This document shows, one piece after another, positions 43,233-51,306 of a DNA stretch of 64,000 nt (its first letter is position 1; every line of letters begins with the position of its first letter). Source of the DNA: Planctomycetota bacterium. Lineage in GTDB: Bacteria; Planctomycetota; UBA1135; UBA2386. The translations under genes were made by a program, and so were the position numbers. The notes beneath the pieces are model-generated. The model saw only the letters and a list, made by a program, of their open reading frames with translations, searched no databases and was not told the DNA's origin. The stretch is taken from positions 34,586-98,585 of the forward strand of contig JAHBXX010000002.1 of assembly GCA_019636245.1 (NCBI GenBank). The letters are read 5' to 3'.

Positions 43233-44096
43233 TCAGGGCACCCGGGCGCGCGCCTGCACGAAGCTGTACCAGAACACCGCGTCGGGATCGCGGGCCACGC
43301 GCTCGAGCTCCTGCCGCATGCCGGCCACCACCTCGGGCGACACCTTGCCGGCCTGCGCCAGCGCCGGCGCCCCGCTGAGCAGCAGGTCGGTCCAGTAGGC
43401 CAGGAACTCGGTGCGATCGGCCGGCTGCCGGTTGTCGAGATGGAACGTCTTGACCTCGGTGCGGATGTCGGCGAAGCCGTTGCCGAGCAGCAGGTTGCCC
43501 AGCCGGGCGCCGACGAACGGATCGCCGCCGAGTTCGCGCTGGGTGTCGTTGAACGCCCGCCAGTAGCGCAGCGTGTTCGGGCTGTAGGGGTCGAGGAAGA
43601 AGGTGGCGTTCATCACCTCGGTGACGACCACCGGCGAACCGGCGCGCAGCACCCGCCGGACCTCGGCCAGCGCGCGCGCCAGATCGGCGACGTGCTCGAG
43701 GATCCAGCACAGGAACGCGCCATCGAACGCGTCGGCCGGGAACGGCAGCGTCTCCGCCGGCGCCTCGCGCAGCCGCAATCGTCCCGCGGCCCAGGGGCAG
43801 CGCCGCAGGTGGGCGCGCGCCCGCTGCAGGTTCGCGGCGCTGCGGTCGACGCCGGTCACGGCGAGCGACGGGAAGTGCCGCAGCAGGATCTCGGTCTGCG
43901 CGCCGACGCCGCAGCCGACCTCGAGCAGTTCCCGGCAGCGCCGGAAGGGCAGGCGGTCGTGCACCGCGTCGGCGAGGAACGCCGCCTGGTGGTAGAGCCG
44001 CTGCTGCTCGTCGGGCGTGTAGCCGTGCAGGTAGCCGGCCGTGCGGCGCGTGCGCGGGGATCGGTTCGCCGGCCGGGACTTCGCGGCTCTCGCCAT
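43233..44096 (-). CDS. SAM-dependent methyltransferase
   Basis: 287 residues. Class I fold: motif I L-L-E-V-G-C-G-V-G-A-Q-T near residue 58, acidic strand end V-T-G-V-D-R-S, motif II D-G-A-F-L-C-W-I-L-E-H and L-x-E-V-R-R-V-L-R-A-G. The layout is that of UbiE/Methyltransf_11-type small-molecule enzymes. The N-terminus is basic, and a Y-x-x-x-E-Q-x-R-L-Y-H-Q-A stretch precedes the fold. Acceptor unknown. ATG 44096 chosen over an upstream ATG at 44129. It lies tail to tail with pnp, 20 bases apart. Confidence 0.88.
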   Translation of the reverse strand: MARAAKSRPANRSPRTRRTAGYLHGYTPDEQQRLYHQAAFLADAVHDRLPFRRCRELLEVGCGVGAQTEILLRHFPSLAVTGVDRSAANLQRARAHLRRCPWAAGRLRLREAPAETLPFPADAFDGAFLCWILEHVADLARALAEVRRVLRAGSPVVVTEVMNATFFLDPYSPNTLRYWRAFNDTQRELGGDPFVGARLGNLLLGNGFADIRTEVKTFHLDNRQPADRTEFLAYWTDLLLSGAPALAQAGKVSPEVVAGMRQELERVARDPDAVFWYSFVQARARVP

Positions 44097-44132
44097 GTGG
44101 GGATCGTGCAGCGCCCGCCGGGCGGGCACAAG

Positions 44133-44630
44133 TCAGTGCGGCACCACGCCGCGCGGCGCGAACACGACCGCATCGGGCAGCAGGCGCGCCACGCGGCGCG
44201 TCGCCTCGAGCGGCAGCAGCCGGTAGGTGTGCGTCCCGGTGGCGCCGGCGCGCACGACGCACAGGGCGCCGGCGCGCACTTCCTGCGCCTCGCGCGGCGA
44301 GACCTCGAGCCATGGCAGCGAGCCGTCGGCCGCCTCGAAGTAGAACTTGACCGGCCCCGGCCCAGGTTTCCTGGCCTCGGCCAGCAGCGCCTGCACCGCC
44401 TGCAGCTCCTCGCGCTGCCGGCGTTCGGCGTCGAGCCGTTCCTGCTCCCGGCGCGTCGCCTCGCGCTCGCGCGCCTGCAACTGCTCGAGGTCGCGCTGGC
44501 GGGCGGCGGCCTCGGCGTCGAGCGCCTCCTGTCCCTTCGCCGACCGCTCGACGCGGGCCTCGTGGGCGAGGCGCCGCGCCTCCTTGTCGGACAGCAGGTT
44601 GGCCTTCTTGAACTGGTCGCGCAGGCTCAC
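44133..44630 (-). CDS. DUF2058 (YaiL-like) protein
   Basis: 165 residues from GTG 44630. The N-terminus S-L-R-D-Q-F-K-K-A-N-L-L-S-D-K-E-A-R is the DUF2058 signature. A long Glu/Arg/Gln coiled coil (about 25-95) and a C-terminal F-Y-F-E-A-A-D-G-S-L-P-W-L-E-V domain follow. YaiL-type proteins are reported as nucleoid- or polynucleotide-associated; the biochemical role is unclear. The frame continues upstream without a better start. No close operon partner except the methyltransferase 36 bases downstream. Confidence 0.8.
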   Translation of the reverse strand: MSLRDQFKKANLLSDKEARRLAHEARVERSAKGQEALDAEAAARQRDLEQLQAREREATRREQERLDAERRQREELQAVQALLAEARKPGPGPVKFYFEAADGSLPWLEVSPREAQEVRAGALCVVRAGATGTHTYRLLPLEATRRVARLLPDAVVFAPRGVVPH

Positions 44631-44670
44631 GCCGGCATGGTAGCAGGCCCGGTGCCGGACGCCGCGCCGA

Positions 44671-44961
44671 TCAGCTGGCGGCGGCGGCCAGCGGCTCGAG
44701 GAACCGCACCGCGAGGCCGAGCCGGCCGTCCCCCATGCTCTCGCAGCGCACCAGCTCGCCGCGGATGCCGCCGGCACGACCGGCGAGGTGCACGGTCACC
44801 GGAATCGGGCCGACCGCGGTGAAGAAGACCCCCACCGCCGACAGGTTCTCGCCGCTGCCCTCGATCCGCGCCGCGTCGAGGTCGATGGCGACCGAAGCGT
44901 CGAACGGCGTCCGCAACGCCCGGCGCTGGTCGGTGGTCGTGGTATCGGTTGGTTCCGCCAT
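44671..44961 (-). CDS. PilZ-domain protein
   Basis: 96 residues, a PilZ domain alone. The c-di-GMP-binding elements R-R-A-L-R (RxxxR, about residues 13-17) and N-L-S-A-V-G (D/NxSxxG, about 39-44) are both present, and the C-terminal strand G-L-A-V-R-F completes the fold. Such single-domain proteins act as c-di-GMP-responsive adaptors. The GGDEF protein in this window appears inactive, so the nucleotide must come from another locus. It is divergent from the methyltransferase at 45084. Confidence 0.82.
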   Translation of the reverse strand: MAEPTDTTTTDQRRALRTPFDASVAIDLDAARIEGSGENLSAVGVFFTAVGPIPVTVHLAGRAGGIRGELVRCESMGDGRLGLAVRFLEPLAAAAS

Positions 44962-45083
44962 GGGCTCGCTCCTGCCGGTCCCATCGGCAGCCGGGGCTCC
45001 GGGGCTGGATCCCCGGCCTCCGGATCGCGACCGGCAGACCGGGAACCTCGGGGATCGGGGGCCCCGTCCGCTACCCTGCCGCC

Positions 45084-45713
45084 GTGCCCGAGACCCCCTA
45101 CGTGCGCGAGGCCGGCTACGCCGAACGCTACCGCGACCGGCGCTTCCGCAGCGGCAGCGGCCGCCGCACCGACGCCCGCGAGCGGGCCGCGCTGGCGGCG
45201 CTGCTGGCGGCGACGACGTGGCCGGCCGGCCCGTGGCTCGACGCGCCGAGCGGCGCCGGGCGCCTGTCGGCGGCCCTGCCCGGCGACGTGGTGCAGGTCG
45301 ACCGCGACCCGGCCATGCTGGCGGCCTGCGGTCCGGGTCGGCCGCGCGCTTGCGCCAGCGCGCAGCGGCTGCCGTTCCGGGACGGCACGTTCGCCGGCGC
45401 GCTCTGCCACCGGCTGCTGCAGCACATTCCGACCGCCGACGAACGGCGCGACATCCTGCGCGAACTGGCCCGCGTCACCCGGGGGCCGATCGTGGTGTCG
45501 TTCTTCGACGCCGGCAGCCTGCAGCACCTGCGGCGCCTGCTGCGCCGGGCGCTGGGCAAGACGCCGTCGGGCCGCGGCGCCATCCGCCGCCGCGCGTTCT
45601 TCGCCGAGGCGCGGGCCGCCGGGCTGGAGGTGGTCGCCGTGCGCCCGCTGCGGCGCTTCGTCGCCGAGCAGACCCTGGTGCTCTGCCGCGCCGCCGCCAG
45701 CGACCGCCCGTGA
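45084..45713 (+). CDS. SAM-dependent methyltransferase, Methyltransf_11 type
   Basis: 209 residues from GTG 45084. Motif I reads W-L-D-A-P-S-G-A-G-R near residue 51, followed by V-Q-V-D-R-D and the L-P-F-R-D-G-T-F-A-G-A-L-C-H-R-L-L-Q-H block typical of Methyltransf_11. Motif I has A-P-S-G in place of the usual G-x-G, a conservative variant. A basic Arg-rich segment near residue 150 may bind an anionic acceptor. Substrate unknown. The receiver-domain gene follows after 54 bases. Confidence 0.84.
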   Translation: MPETPYVREAGYAERYRDRRFRSGSGRRTDARERAALAALLAATTWPAGPWLDAPSGAGRLSAALPGDVVQVDRDPAMLAACGPGRPRACASAQRLPFRDGTFAGALCHRLLQHIPTADERRDILRELARVTRGPIVVSFFDAGSLQHLRRLLRRALGKTPSGRGAIRRRAFFAEARAAGLEVVAVRPLRRFVAEQTLVLCRAAASDRP

Positions 45714-45767
45714 GCCTCAAACCGGGCCGCCCGACCGGCCGATGCAGTTCCGAGTCGGGCATCGGAC

Positions 45768-46238
45768 ATGGGAACCGCCACGCTGACCACCCCGCAGGCA
45801 GCGGCACGCCGGCCGCAACGGGCCGCGGCCCGGGAGCCGCTCACGCGCAGCACGCGCGTGCTGCTCGTCGAGGACGAACCGCTGACCGCGGAGGTCTTCG
45901 CCCGGGCGCTCGCGCGCGACGGCCACCGGGTCGACGTCGCCCGCGACGGCCTGCAGGCGCTGCGCCGGCTGCACGACGAGCCGCCGTCGCTGGTCGTGCT
46001 CGACATGAGCCTGCCCGCGCTGCCGGGCGCCGAGGTGGTGCGGCGCGTGCGGCGGGCAGGGCACCTCGCCCTGCCGATCCTGGTCGTCTCCGGCTGCTCG
46101 CGCGCCGAGACGGACCTCGACCGCGCCGAACTGTGGCCGGGCGCCTGGCTGACGAAGCCGGTCAAGCCGCGCGAATTGGTGGCCGTGGTGCGGCGGTTCC
46201 TCGACGCCGGGCGGGCCGGGCCTGGCGCCGAGGGCTAG
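45768..46238 (+). CDS. Stand-alone response regulator receiver protein
   Basis: 156 residues. After a 28-residue Ala/Arg-rich N-terminal tail comes one receiver domain: acidic pair E35/D36, phospho-acceptor Asp79 in V-V-L-D-M-S-L-P, and conserved Lys near 127 in L-T-K-P-V-K. No output domain follows. The usual Ser/Thr after strand 4 is Ser in V-V-S-G. It may act as a phosphate relay or by binding a partner. No kinase gene is nearby. Its stop overlaps the convergent gene's stop at CTAG. Confidence 0.9.
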   Translation: MGTATLTTPQAAARRPQRAAAREPLTRSTRVLLVEDEPLTAEVFARALARDGHRVDVARDGLQALRRLHDEPPSLVVLDMSLPALPGAEVVRRVRRAGHLALPILVVSGCSRAETDLDRAELWPGAWLTKPVKPRELVAVVRRFLDAGRAGPGAEG

Positions 46239-47767
46239 CGCGCGAACAGCTGCGCGGCGAACGCTTCGAGCTCCGGCCGCAGCAGCGGCACCGCCATCGG
46301 CCACGGCACCTCCCGCGGCGAGAGCCGGGCGACGTCGCCATGCCACTTGTCCGCCGCGACCTGCGCGGCGACGTAGGCCAGCGACCGCTCCAGGCCGTCG
46401 CTGCCGCGGTGGCCCACCACCGGCTGCAGCCGCACGCGCAGCGCTCCGAGGGCGTCCAGCACGGTCGCGCTCAGGCCCCCCGAGCCCACCAGCACGAGTC
46501 CGGCCAGCTCCGGGACGAGGCGCGGGGCATGGAAGCCCGCCAGGCTCGCCGCCTCGCCGTCGGCGACCAGCAGCACACGGCCTGGCCCGGTGCCGTACAG
46601 ACTGCGCAGGACGCCCAGGGCGGCCTGCAGTTCGCCGATGTAGTTGCGCACCTCGCCCGGCGATTCCAGGAACGCCACGTCCCAGCCCGGCTCGCCGCCG
46701 AAGCCGGCCAGTTCGTGCGCCGTCCAGCGCGGACCGCGCGACGCCGGCGCCGTCGGCCGCCGCACCGAAAGGTCGTAGGCCGGCGTCGCCGCGGCGAACA
46801 CGACCAGGGGTCGATCCCGCCCCGCCCCCGGCGCGAGACCGTCCGGCAGGCGCAGCACCGCGGCCAGTCCCCGCGCGGCCTGGGACGGCAGCAGCACCGG
46901 CACGTCGCCGGTCATGCCGGCGAGCACGTGCCGGTCGGCCGCGACGTTGCGCAGGGCCAGCTCGAGGCGCTCGAGATCGGCCACCGCGTCGCTGGCGACG
47001 TCGAACGCCTCGCCGGCATAGGCCCGCCGCACCTCGGCGGCGAGCCCGGTCAGGAAGGCGCGCGGCTCGTCGGGCAGCGCAGCCCCCCGTTCCTGCACCG
47101 CGGCGAACGCCGCCTCGCAGCGGGCCTGGTAACCGCGCCGCACGTGGAACGGCCATTCGAGCACCGGCTGCCCGGGTCCCGGTCCTGCATGGCCGAACCA
47201 GGCCGACAGCCGGAGCCGGTAGGCGCCGTCCTCGAGCTCGTCGGCCGGCACCGGCACCACGAGCCTGGCCATGCGCAGGTCCTCCAGGGTCGCGCCTTCG
47301 CCGAAGCGCACCGACCAGATCGGCTCGCCGCCCGCGTCGAGCACCAACAGGTCGAACGCCACGTCCTCGGGCACCGGCATCGCGAAGGGCAGGAACACGG
47401 AGACGTTGGTCCGGCGGCAGACCTCGTTGGCGCCTTCCGGATCGGCGACCTCGGGCAGCACGTAGACCGAGAGCATGGCGCGCAGCAGGAACGCGTCGTC
47501 GGCCGGCACCCCGCGTCGGTCCGCGAGCGCCGAGGCCACCGGCGCGAACGGCACGCCGCCATCGGGCCCGGCGAGCCGGGCGGCCACGCTGGCGACGGCG
47601 ACGGCGTCCGCGGCCAGCAGCTCCTGCCGCAACTCGGCCCGGCGGTGCTCCAGATGCAGGAAGCCCCAGCGTTCGCGGTAGACGGGGCCCTGGCCGGGGA
47701 GCGACGGCGCCCAGGCGGCGAGCGCGGCGATCAGCGCCCGGGCAACGGGTAGTGGGCTTTGATCCAT
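46235..47767 (-). CDS. Hypothetical exported protein, alpha/beta-hydrolase-like C-terminus
   Basis: 510 residues. Signal peptide of about 25 residues ending Pro-Gly-Gln-Gly. The N-terminal half contains a beta-sandwich-like stretch (about 110-235). The second half has hydrolase-like beta strands (P-L-V-V-F-A-A-A-T, R-V-L-L-V-A-D-G-E-A-A-S, G-L-V-L-V-G-S-G-G), but no intact GxSxG nucleophile elbow, so enzymatic activity is doubtful. Family not recognised. ATG 47767 lies inside the end of the upstream Cys-rich gene (37-base overlap), a sign of coupling. Confidence 0.6.
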   Translation of the reverse strand: MDQSPLPVARALIAALAAWAPSLPGQGPVYRERWGFLHLEHRRAELRQELLAADAVAVASVAARLAGPDGGVPFAPVASALADRRGVPADDAFLLRAMLSVYVLPEVADPEGANEVCRRTNVSVFLPFAMPVPEDVAFDLLVLDAGGEPIWSVRFGEGATLEDLRMARLVVPVPADELEDGAYRLRLSAWFGHAGPGPGQPVLEWPFHVRRGYQARCEAAFAAVQERGAALPDEPRAFLTGLAAEVRRAYAGEAFDVASDAVADLERLELALRNVAADRHVLAGMTGDVPVLLPSQAARGLAAVLRLPDGLAPGAGRDRPLVVFAAATPAYDLSVRRPTAPASRGPRWTAHELAGFGGEPGWDVAFLESPGEVRNYIGELQAALGVLRSLYGTGPGRVLLVADGEAASLAGFHAPRLVPELAGLVLVGSGGLSATVLDALGALRVRLQPVVGHRGSDGLERSLAYVAAQVAADKWHGDVARLSPREVPWPMAVPLLRPELEAFAAQLFAR

Positions 47768-48900
47768 GCCTGGAACGGTGCCTCGATGGTCAACGGGTTC
47801 CACGAGTAGACGGCCTGCAGGGCGTCGCGCGTCGACTGGCCGCTCTTCAACGCCCGCACGAAGTCGCGGCACCGCGCCCCGCCGTGCGCCGACAGCAGGA
47901 AGTCGACGTAGGCGAACGCCGCCGCGTGCTCGAGGAAGGTCAGCTGGTCGGTGTTGCGCCTGGCCAGGTCGGCGAAGCTCGGCATGCCGCCCTCCTCCAC
48001 CAGCTTGCGCACGTGCGGCCGCCAGATGCCGTTCTTCCAGCCGGCGCCCGGGGCCAGCAGCAACTCCTCGTAGCAGTAGTTCCGGCAGCTGCCGCTGTGG
48101 CGATCCTCGAACCAGTGGGCGAGTCCCTCGTCCACCCAGCCGTGCCCGCGGTTGCCGACCCACTGCACCGGCAGCATCTGGCTCAGCAGCAGATGGGTCA
48201 CGTTGTGCACGACGTTGCGGTGCACGGCCTCGTCGTCCGGCAGGCTGCGCGGATCCTGCCACATGCTGTAGACGAACTCCGGCCCCATCTGCTTGAGGCC
48301 GGTCGACGCGGCGCTGCCGAAACCCGTCTCGCGCGGGCCGATCACGCCGTGGTCCTTGGCATCGCGGAACAGGTGGACGCGCAGTCGCCCCGGCAGGTCC
48401 GCCTCGGTCAGTTCGAGCGTGGCGCGGAAATCCTCGCGCAGCGCCTCGAGGCGCTGGGCGTGGAGATGCAGCAGGGCGTGCGTATCGAGCTTCTGCTTGC
48501 CGACGGTGGCCGGCTTCAGCGAACCGACGAGGTCGCAGTGCGCGGTGCGCAGGTGGACGAGCGCGTGGTGCCCGACCGCGTCGTCGACCCTGGCCAGGCG
48601 CTGCTGCAGCCAGTCGCGCGCCAGCTGCTGGCGGTGTTGCAGCTCGGCTTCGACCTCGGCACGTTCGCACTGCCGGCAGTCCACGGCCCGTGCCCCGGCG
48701 CAGACCCGGCAGGTGGCGGCGACGCTGCAGTCGAGCACCACGCCGTCGGCCTCGAGGCCGAGGTCCTTGCCGTGCTTGCCGCACGGCAGGCTGCCGCGGC
48801 CGGCGCAGCCACGGCAGTCGGCCGCCGGCTGCTGCCCTGGCGGGGTCGCTCCGGCGAGCGCGGCGGTCAGCAGGCAGGCAGCGGCGCGGAGCCGGAACAT
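47731..48900 (-). CDS. Exported Cys-rich protein with degenerate gluzincin (HExxH-like) domain
   Basis: 389 residues. Signal peptide (about 20 residues), then a Cys-rich segment with pairs at C29/C32, C40, C58, C64/C67 and C75/C78, of the zinc-finger kind seen in DnaJ. The C-terminal 280 residues resemble planctomycetal gluzincin-type peptidases (DUF1570-like). The metal site reads H-N-V-T-H at about 232-236, where H-E-x-x-H is expected, so the catalytic Glu is Asn. Downstream W-V-D-E-G-L-A-H-W-F-E (about 255) supplies the third ligand motif. Metal binding without proteolysis is likely. Confidence 0.72.
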   Translation of the reverse strand: MFRLRAAACLLTAALAGATPPGQQPAADCRGCAGRGSLPCGKHGKDLGLEADGVVLDCSVAATCRVCAGARAVDCRQCERAEVEAELQHRQQLARDWLQQRLARVDDAVGHHALVHLRTAHCDLVGSLKPATVGKQKLDTHALLHLHAQRLEALREDFRATLELTEADLPGRLRVHLFRDAKDHGVIGPRETGFGSAASTGLKQMGPEFVYSMWQDPRSLPDDEAVHRNVVHNVTHLLLSQMLPVQWVGNRGHGWVDEGLAHWFEDRHSGSCRNYCYEELLLAPGAGWKNGIWRPHVRKLVEEGGMPSFADLARRNTDQLTFLEHAAAFAYVDFLLSAHGGARCRDFVRALKSGQSTRDALQAVYSWNPLTIEAPFQAWIKAHYPLPGR

Positions 48901-48940
48901 CGGCGGCAATGTAGCGCAGCGGGCCGGAAGGGCGCAGCGG

Positions 48941-49795
48941 TCAGGGCACCTGCAGGGCCTTGTGCACCTGCGGCAGCACCCGCACGTCGAACTGCGCACG
49001 CTGGGCCGCGGCGACGAAGCGTTCCAGGTCGGGCCGCGCGATCGACGCCCGCACCGCGCCGAACGGCGTCGCCGGCTGCAGGACCAGCAGGATGCGCTCG
49101 CGCAGCGGCAGCAGATCCTCGAGCGCCCGCTCGAACGAAGGGTCCAGGACCCGGTCGGTCAGCACGACCTTGACGTCGACGGTCGCCCCGCGCTGCAGCG
49201 CGATCTCGCAGCAGCGCCGATGCCGGGCGCCGAAGCCGTCGCGGGGCAGCGCCGCCGCGGCGTCGGCCGGGGCGCCGAGCGTCTCCGGCAGCTTGTAGTC
49301 GGCGCTGAGATGGTCGACCTGCTCGATGCACGCCGCCAACGCCTCGGGGTGGATGGCGGCGGTCTCGAGGTGCACGCGCAGGCCGCGCTGGCGCAGCAGG
49401 CGGCCGAGTTCGCGCACGAACTCCGGGAACACCAACGGCTCGCCGCCGGTCACGCTGACGCGCGGCGCCCGCGCCCCCGGCTCGCAGGCCGCCGCGACCT
49501 GCCGCACCAGTTCGGCGGCGCGCTCGGCGCTGGCGGGGTTCGCCTCCTGCTGCTCGCGCACGCCGAGACGCACCGGGAACCGCGCCGGCGCCGCGTAGCT
49601 GTGCGGCGTGTCGCAGTAGAGGCAGCGCAGCGGGCACGTCGCCGTGCGCACGAACGTCATCGGTACGCCGACGAAACGACCCTCGCCCTGCACCGAGTGG
49701 AACACCTCGACCAGCGGCGCCCGCACCGACGACCGCGGATCGCCGGCTCCACGCTCCGGCTGCCCCAGGTTGGCGAGCGCGCGCTTCAGGTCCAC
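48941..49795 (-). CDS. queE: 7-carboxy-7-deazaguanine synthase-like radical SAM protein
   Basis: 284 residues. Radical SAM cluster C54-x3-C58-x2-C61, preceded by the QueE N-terminal motif E-V-F-H-S-V-Q-G-E-G and followed by S-V-T-G-G-E-P-L. QueE converts 6-carboxytetrahydropterin to CDG in queuosine/deazapurine synthesis. The chain is longer than typical QueE (about 210-240) with an insert after the cluster and a C-terminal extension. No queC, queD or queF gene lies in the window, so the specific function rests on motifs alone. GTG 49795 is used; it follows the aminotransferase stop by seven bases. Confidence 0.82.
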   Translation of the reverse strand: MDLKRALANLGQPERGAGDPRSSVRAPLVEVFHSVQGEGRFVGVPMTFVRTATCPLRCLYCDTPHSYAAPARFPVRLGVREQQEANPASAERAAELVRQVAAACEPGARAPRVSVTGGEPLVFPEFVRELGRLLRQRGLRVHLETAAIHPEALAACIEQVDHLSADYKLPETLGAPADAAAALPRDGFGARHRRCCEIALQRGATVDVKVVLTDRVLDPSFERALEDLLPLRERILLVLQPATPFGAVRASIARPDLERFVAAAQRAQFDVRVLPQVHKALQVP

Positions 49796-49802
49796 GGCCG
49801 GC

Positions 49803-50987
49803 TCAGGCGAACTGCCGCGCGAGATCGTTCAGCACCGCGATGCCGCGCCGCAGCAGGTCGTCCTCGGCCGCGAACGAGATGCGGAAGTGCGTGTCGCGGC
49901 TCGAGAACGACTTGCCCGGCACGATCAGCAGGTTGCGATCCAGGGCCGCCTGCAGGAAGGCCGCGCTGTCGCCGGGGCGGCCGTCGGCGGGGCGCGGCAG
50001 CTGCGGGAACGCGTAGAACGACCCCTCCGGCGCGCGCAAACCGTAGACCGGGTGCAGTTCCCGCGTCAGCAGATCGCGCTTGTGCCGGTACTCGGCATGG
50101 CGCGGCGACAGGTCGATGTGCGGCTCGGCCTCGAGCAGGGCGTACTGGAACGGCGCCGGCGCGCAGACGAACGAGAACTGCTGCAGCGTCTTCATCGCCT
50201 CGAGCACGTTCGCCGGGCCGGTGGCGTAGCCCATGCGCCAGCCGGGAACGCCATAGGTCTTGCTGTAGCCGGCGAGCTGGATGCAGCGGTCGGCGTAGCT
50301 GACCGGCGAGGCGTAGTCGTCGACGTAGCAGAAGAAGTCGTAGATCTCGTCGCTGACGACGTAGGCGCCGCAGCGGTTGGCGATCCGGCACAGCCCCTCG
50401 ATCTCCGCGCGCGTGAGCACGGCTCCGGTGGGGTTGCTCGGCGAGTTCACGAACACGATCTTCGTGCGCTCGGAGCAGAGTGCCTCGATCGCCGCCAGAT
50501 CGAGGCCGAAGCGATCGCCGGGCGTCTTCGGGTAGAGGTCGTAGTAGCGGATCGTGGCGCCGCACAGCGTCGCCAGGTGCCGGTACATCACGAAGCCAGG
50601 ATCCGGCAGCAGGATCTCGTCGCCGGGGTTCAGCAGGCACTGGAACGTCAACACGAGTCCGCCGGAGACGCCCGCGGTGAGCAGGCACGTCTCGGGACGG
50701 CGGCCATAGCGGCGTTCGACGCCGTCGAGCACGCGGGCGTTCAGCTCCGGCAGGCCTTGCGTGACCGTGTAGCGGTTCCGGCCGGCGCGGATCGCCCGGC
50801 ACGCGGCTTCGACCAGCTCCTCGGGCGGGTCGTAGTGCGGCTGCCCGATCGACAGGTTGATCGGGTCCTGCATCGTCGCCATCAGTTCGAAGATGCGACG
50901 GATGCCGCTCGGCTCGATGCCGCGCACGCGCTCGGCTAGCCGGGCGTCGTTGCCGCCTCGCCCCGCCGGCTGCTTCGGGTCGACCAC
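49803..50987 (-). CDS. Class I/II pyridoxal-phosphate aminotransferase
   Basis: 394 residues. Fold type I aminotransferase with N-L-S-I-G-Q-P, N-R-Y-T-V-T-Q-G-L-P-E-L, N-S-P-S-N-P-T-G, D-E-I-Y-D and the Schiff-base Lys in S-K-T-Y-G-V-P-G-W-R-M-G near residue 242; the phosphate-binding Arg follows and a substrate-carboxylate Arg sits in H-F-R-I-S-F. It looks like an aspartate- or aromatic-type enzyme of subgroup I-gamma; substrate unresolved. GTG 50987 is used. It leads the short operon with queE, seven bases upstream of it. Confidence 0.9.
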   Translation of the reverse strand: MVDPKQPAGRGGNDARLAERVRGIEPSGIRRIFELMATMQDPINLSIGQPHYDPPEELVEAACRAIRAGRNRYTVTQGLPELNARVLDGVERRYGRRPETCLLTAGVSGGLVLTFQCLLNPGDEILLPDPGFVMYRHLATLCGATIRYYDLYPKTPGDRFGLDLAAIEALCSERTKIVFVNSPSNPTGAVLTRAEIEGLCRIANRCGAYVVSDEIYDFFCYVDDYASPVSYADRCIQLAGYSKTYGVPGWRMGYATGPANVLEAMKTLQQFSFVCAPAPFQYALLEAEPHIDLSPRHAEYRHKRDLLTRELHPVYGLRAPEGSFYAFPQLPRPADGRPGDSAAFLQAALDRNLLIVPGKSFSSRDTHFRISFAAEDDLLRRGIAVLNDLARQFA

Positions 50988-51014
50988 GCGTTCGCCTCGG
51001 TCGCCTCGACGACC

Positions 51015-51263
51015 CTACTTCTTCGCCGGTGCGGCGGCGGCCGGCTTGGCCGCGGCGGCGGGCTTGGCGGCGGCGGCCGGCTCCTCGGTCTTCTTCTTGG
51101 CCTTGGCCTTGAAGGTGGTTCGGACCTTGCGCAGGCCCTCGACGCGGTCGCCATCCTTCCAGGCCCCGACCTTCTTCAGCGCCTGGAGACGCTCCATGCG
51201 GGTCCAGACGTTGCGTTGGCCACCGGCGGCGCCGGACAGTTTCAGGCTGCTGTGGATCGTCAT
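51015..51263 (-). CDS. Small basic protein of the PVC-type family with Ala/Lys tail
   Basis: 82 residues. Residues 1-50 have the pattern M-T-I-H-S-S-L-K, R-N-V-W-T-R-M-E-R-L, K-x-G-x-W-K-D-G-D and G-L-R-K-V-R, which matches, as far as I remember it, the small basic protein family described from Chlamydiae, Verrucomicrobia and relatives. The remaining 32 residues are Lys-rich and then repeat Ala-Ala-Ala-Lys-Pro-Ala. A ribosome- or nucleic-acid-associated role fits the charge; it is not proven here. It follows the SPOR-like gene by 43 bases. No Shine-Dalgarno site at ATG 51263. Confidence 0.68.
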   Translation of the reverse strand: MTIHSSLKLSGAAGGQRNVWTRMERLQALKKVGAWKDGDRVEGLRKVRTTFKAKAKKKTEEPAAAAKPAAAAKPAAAAPAKK

Positions 51264-51306
51264 GACGGGCTCGGGCTCGGCTGGGTGCGGAAAAGGGCCG
51301 AGCAGT

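Noticed and set aside
51015..51110. Short tandem repeats suggestive of a CRISPR-like or minisatellite array
   Set aside because: They are codon repeats for the Ala/Lys/Pro tail of the small basic protein, with no spacers.
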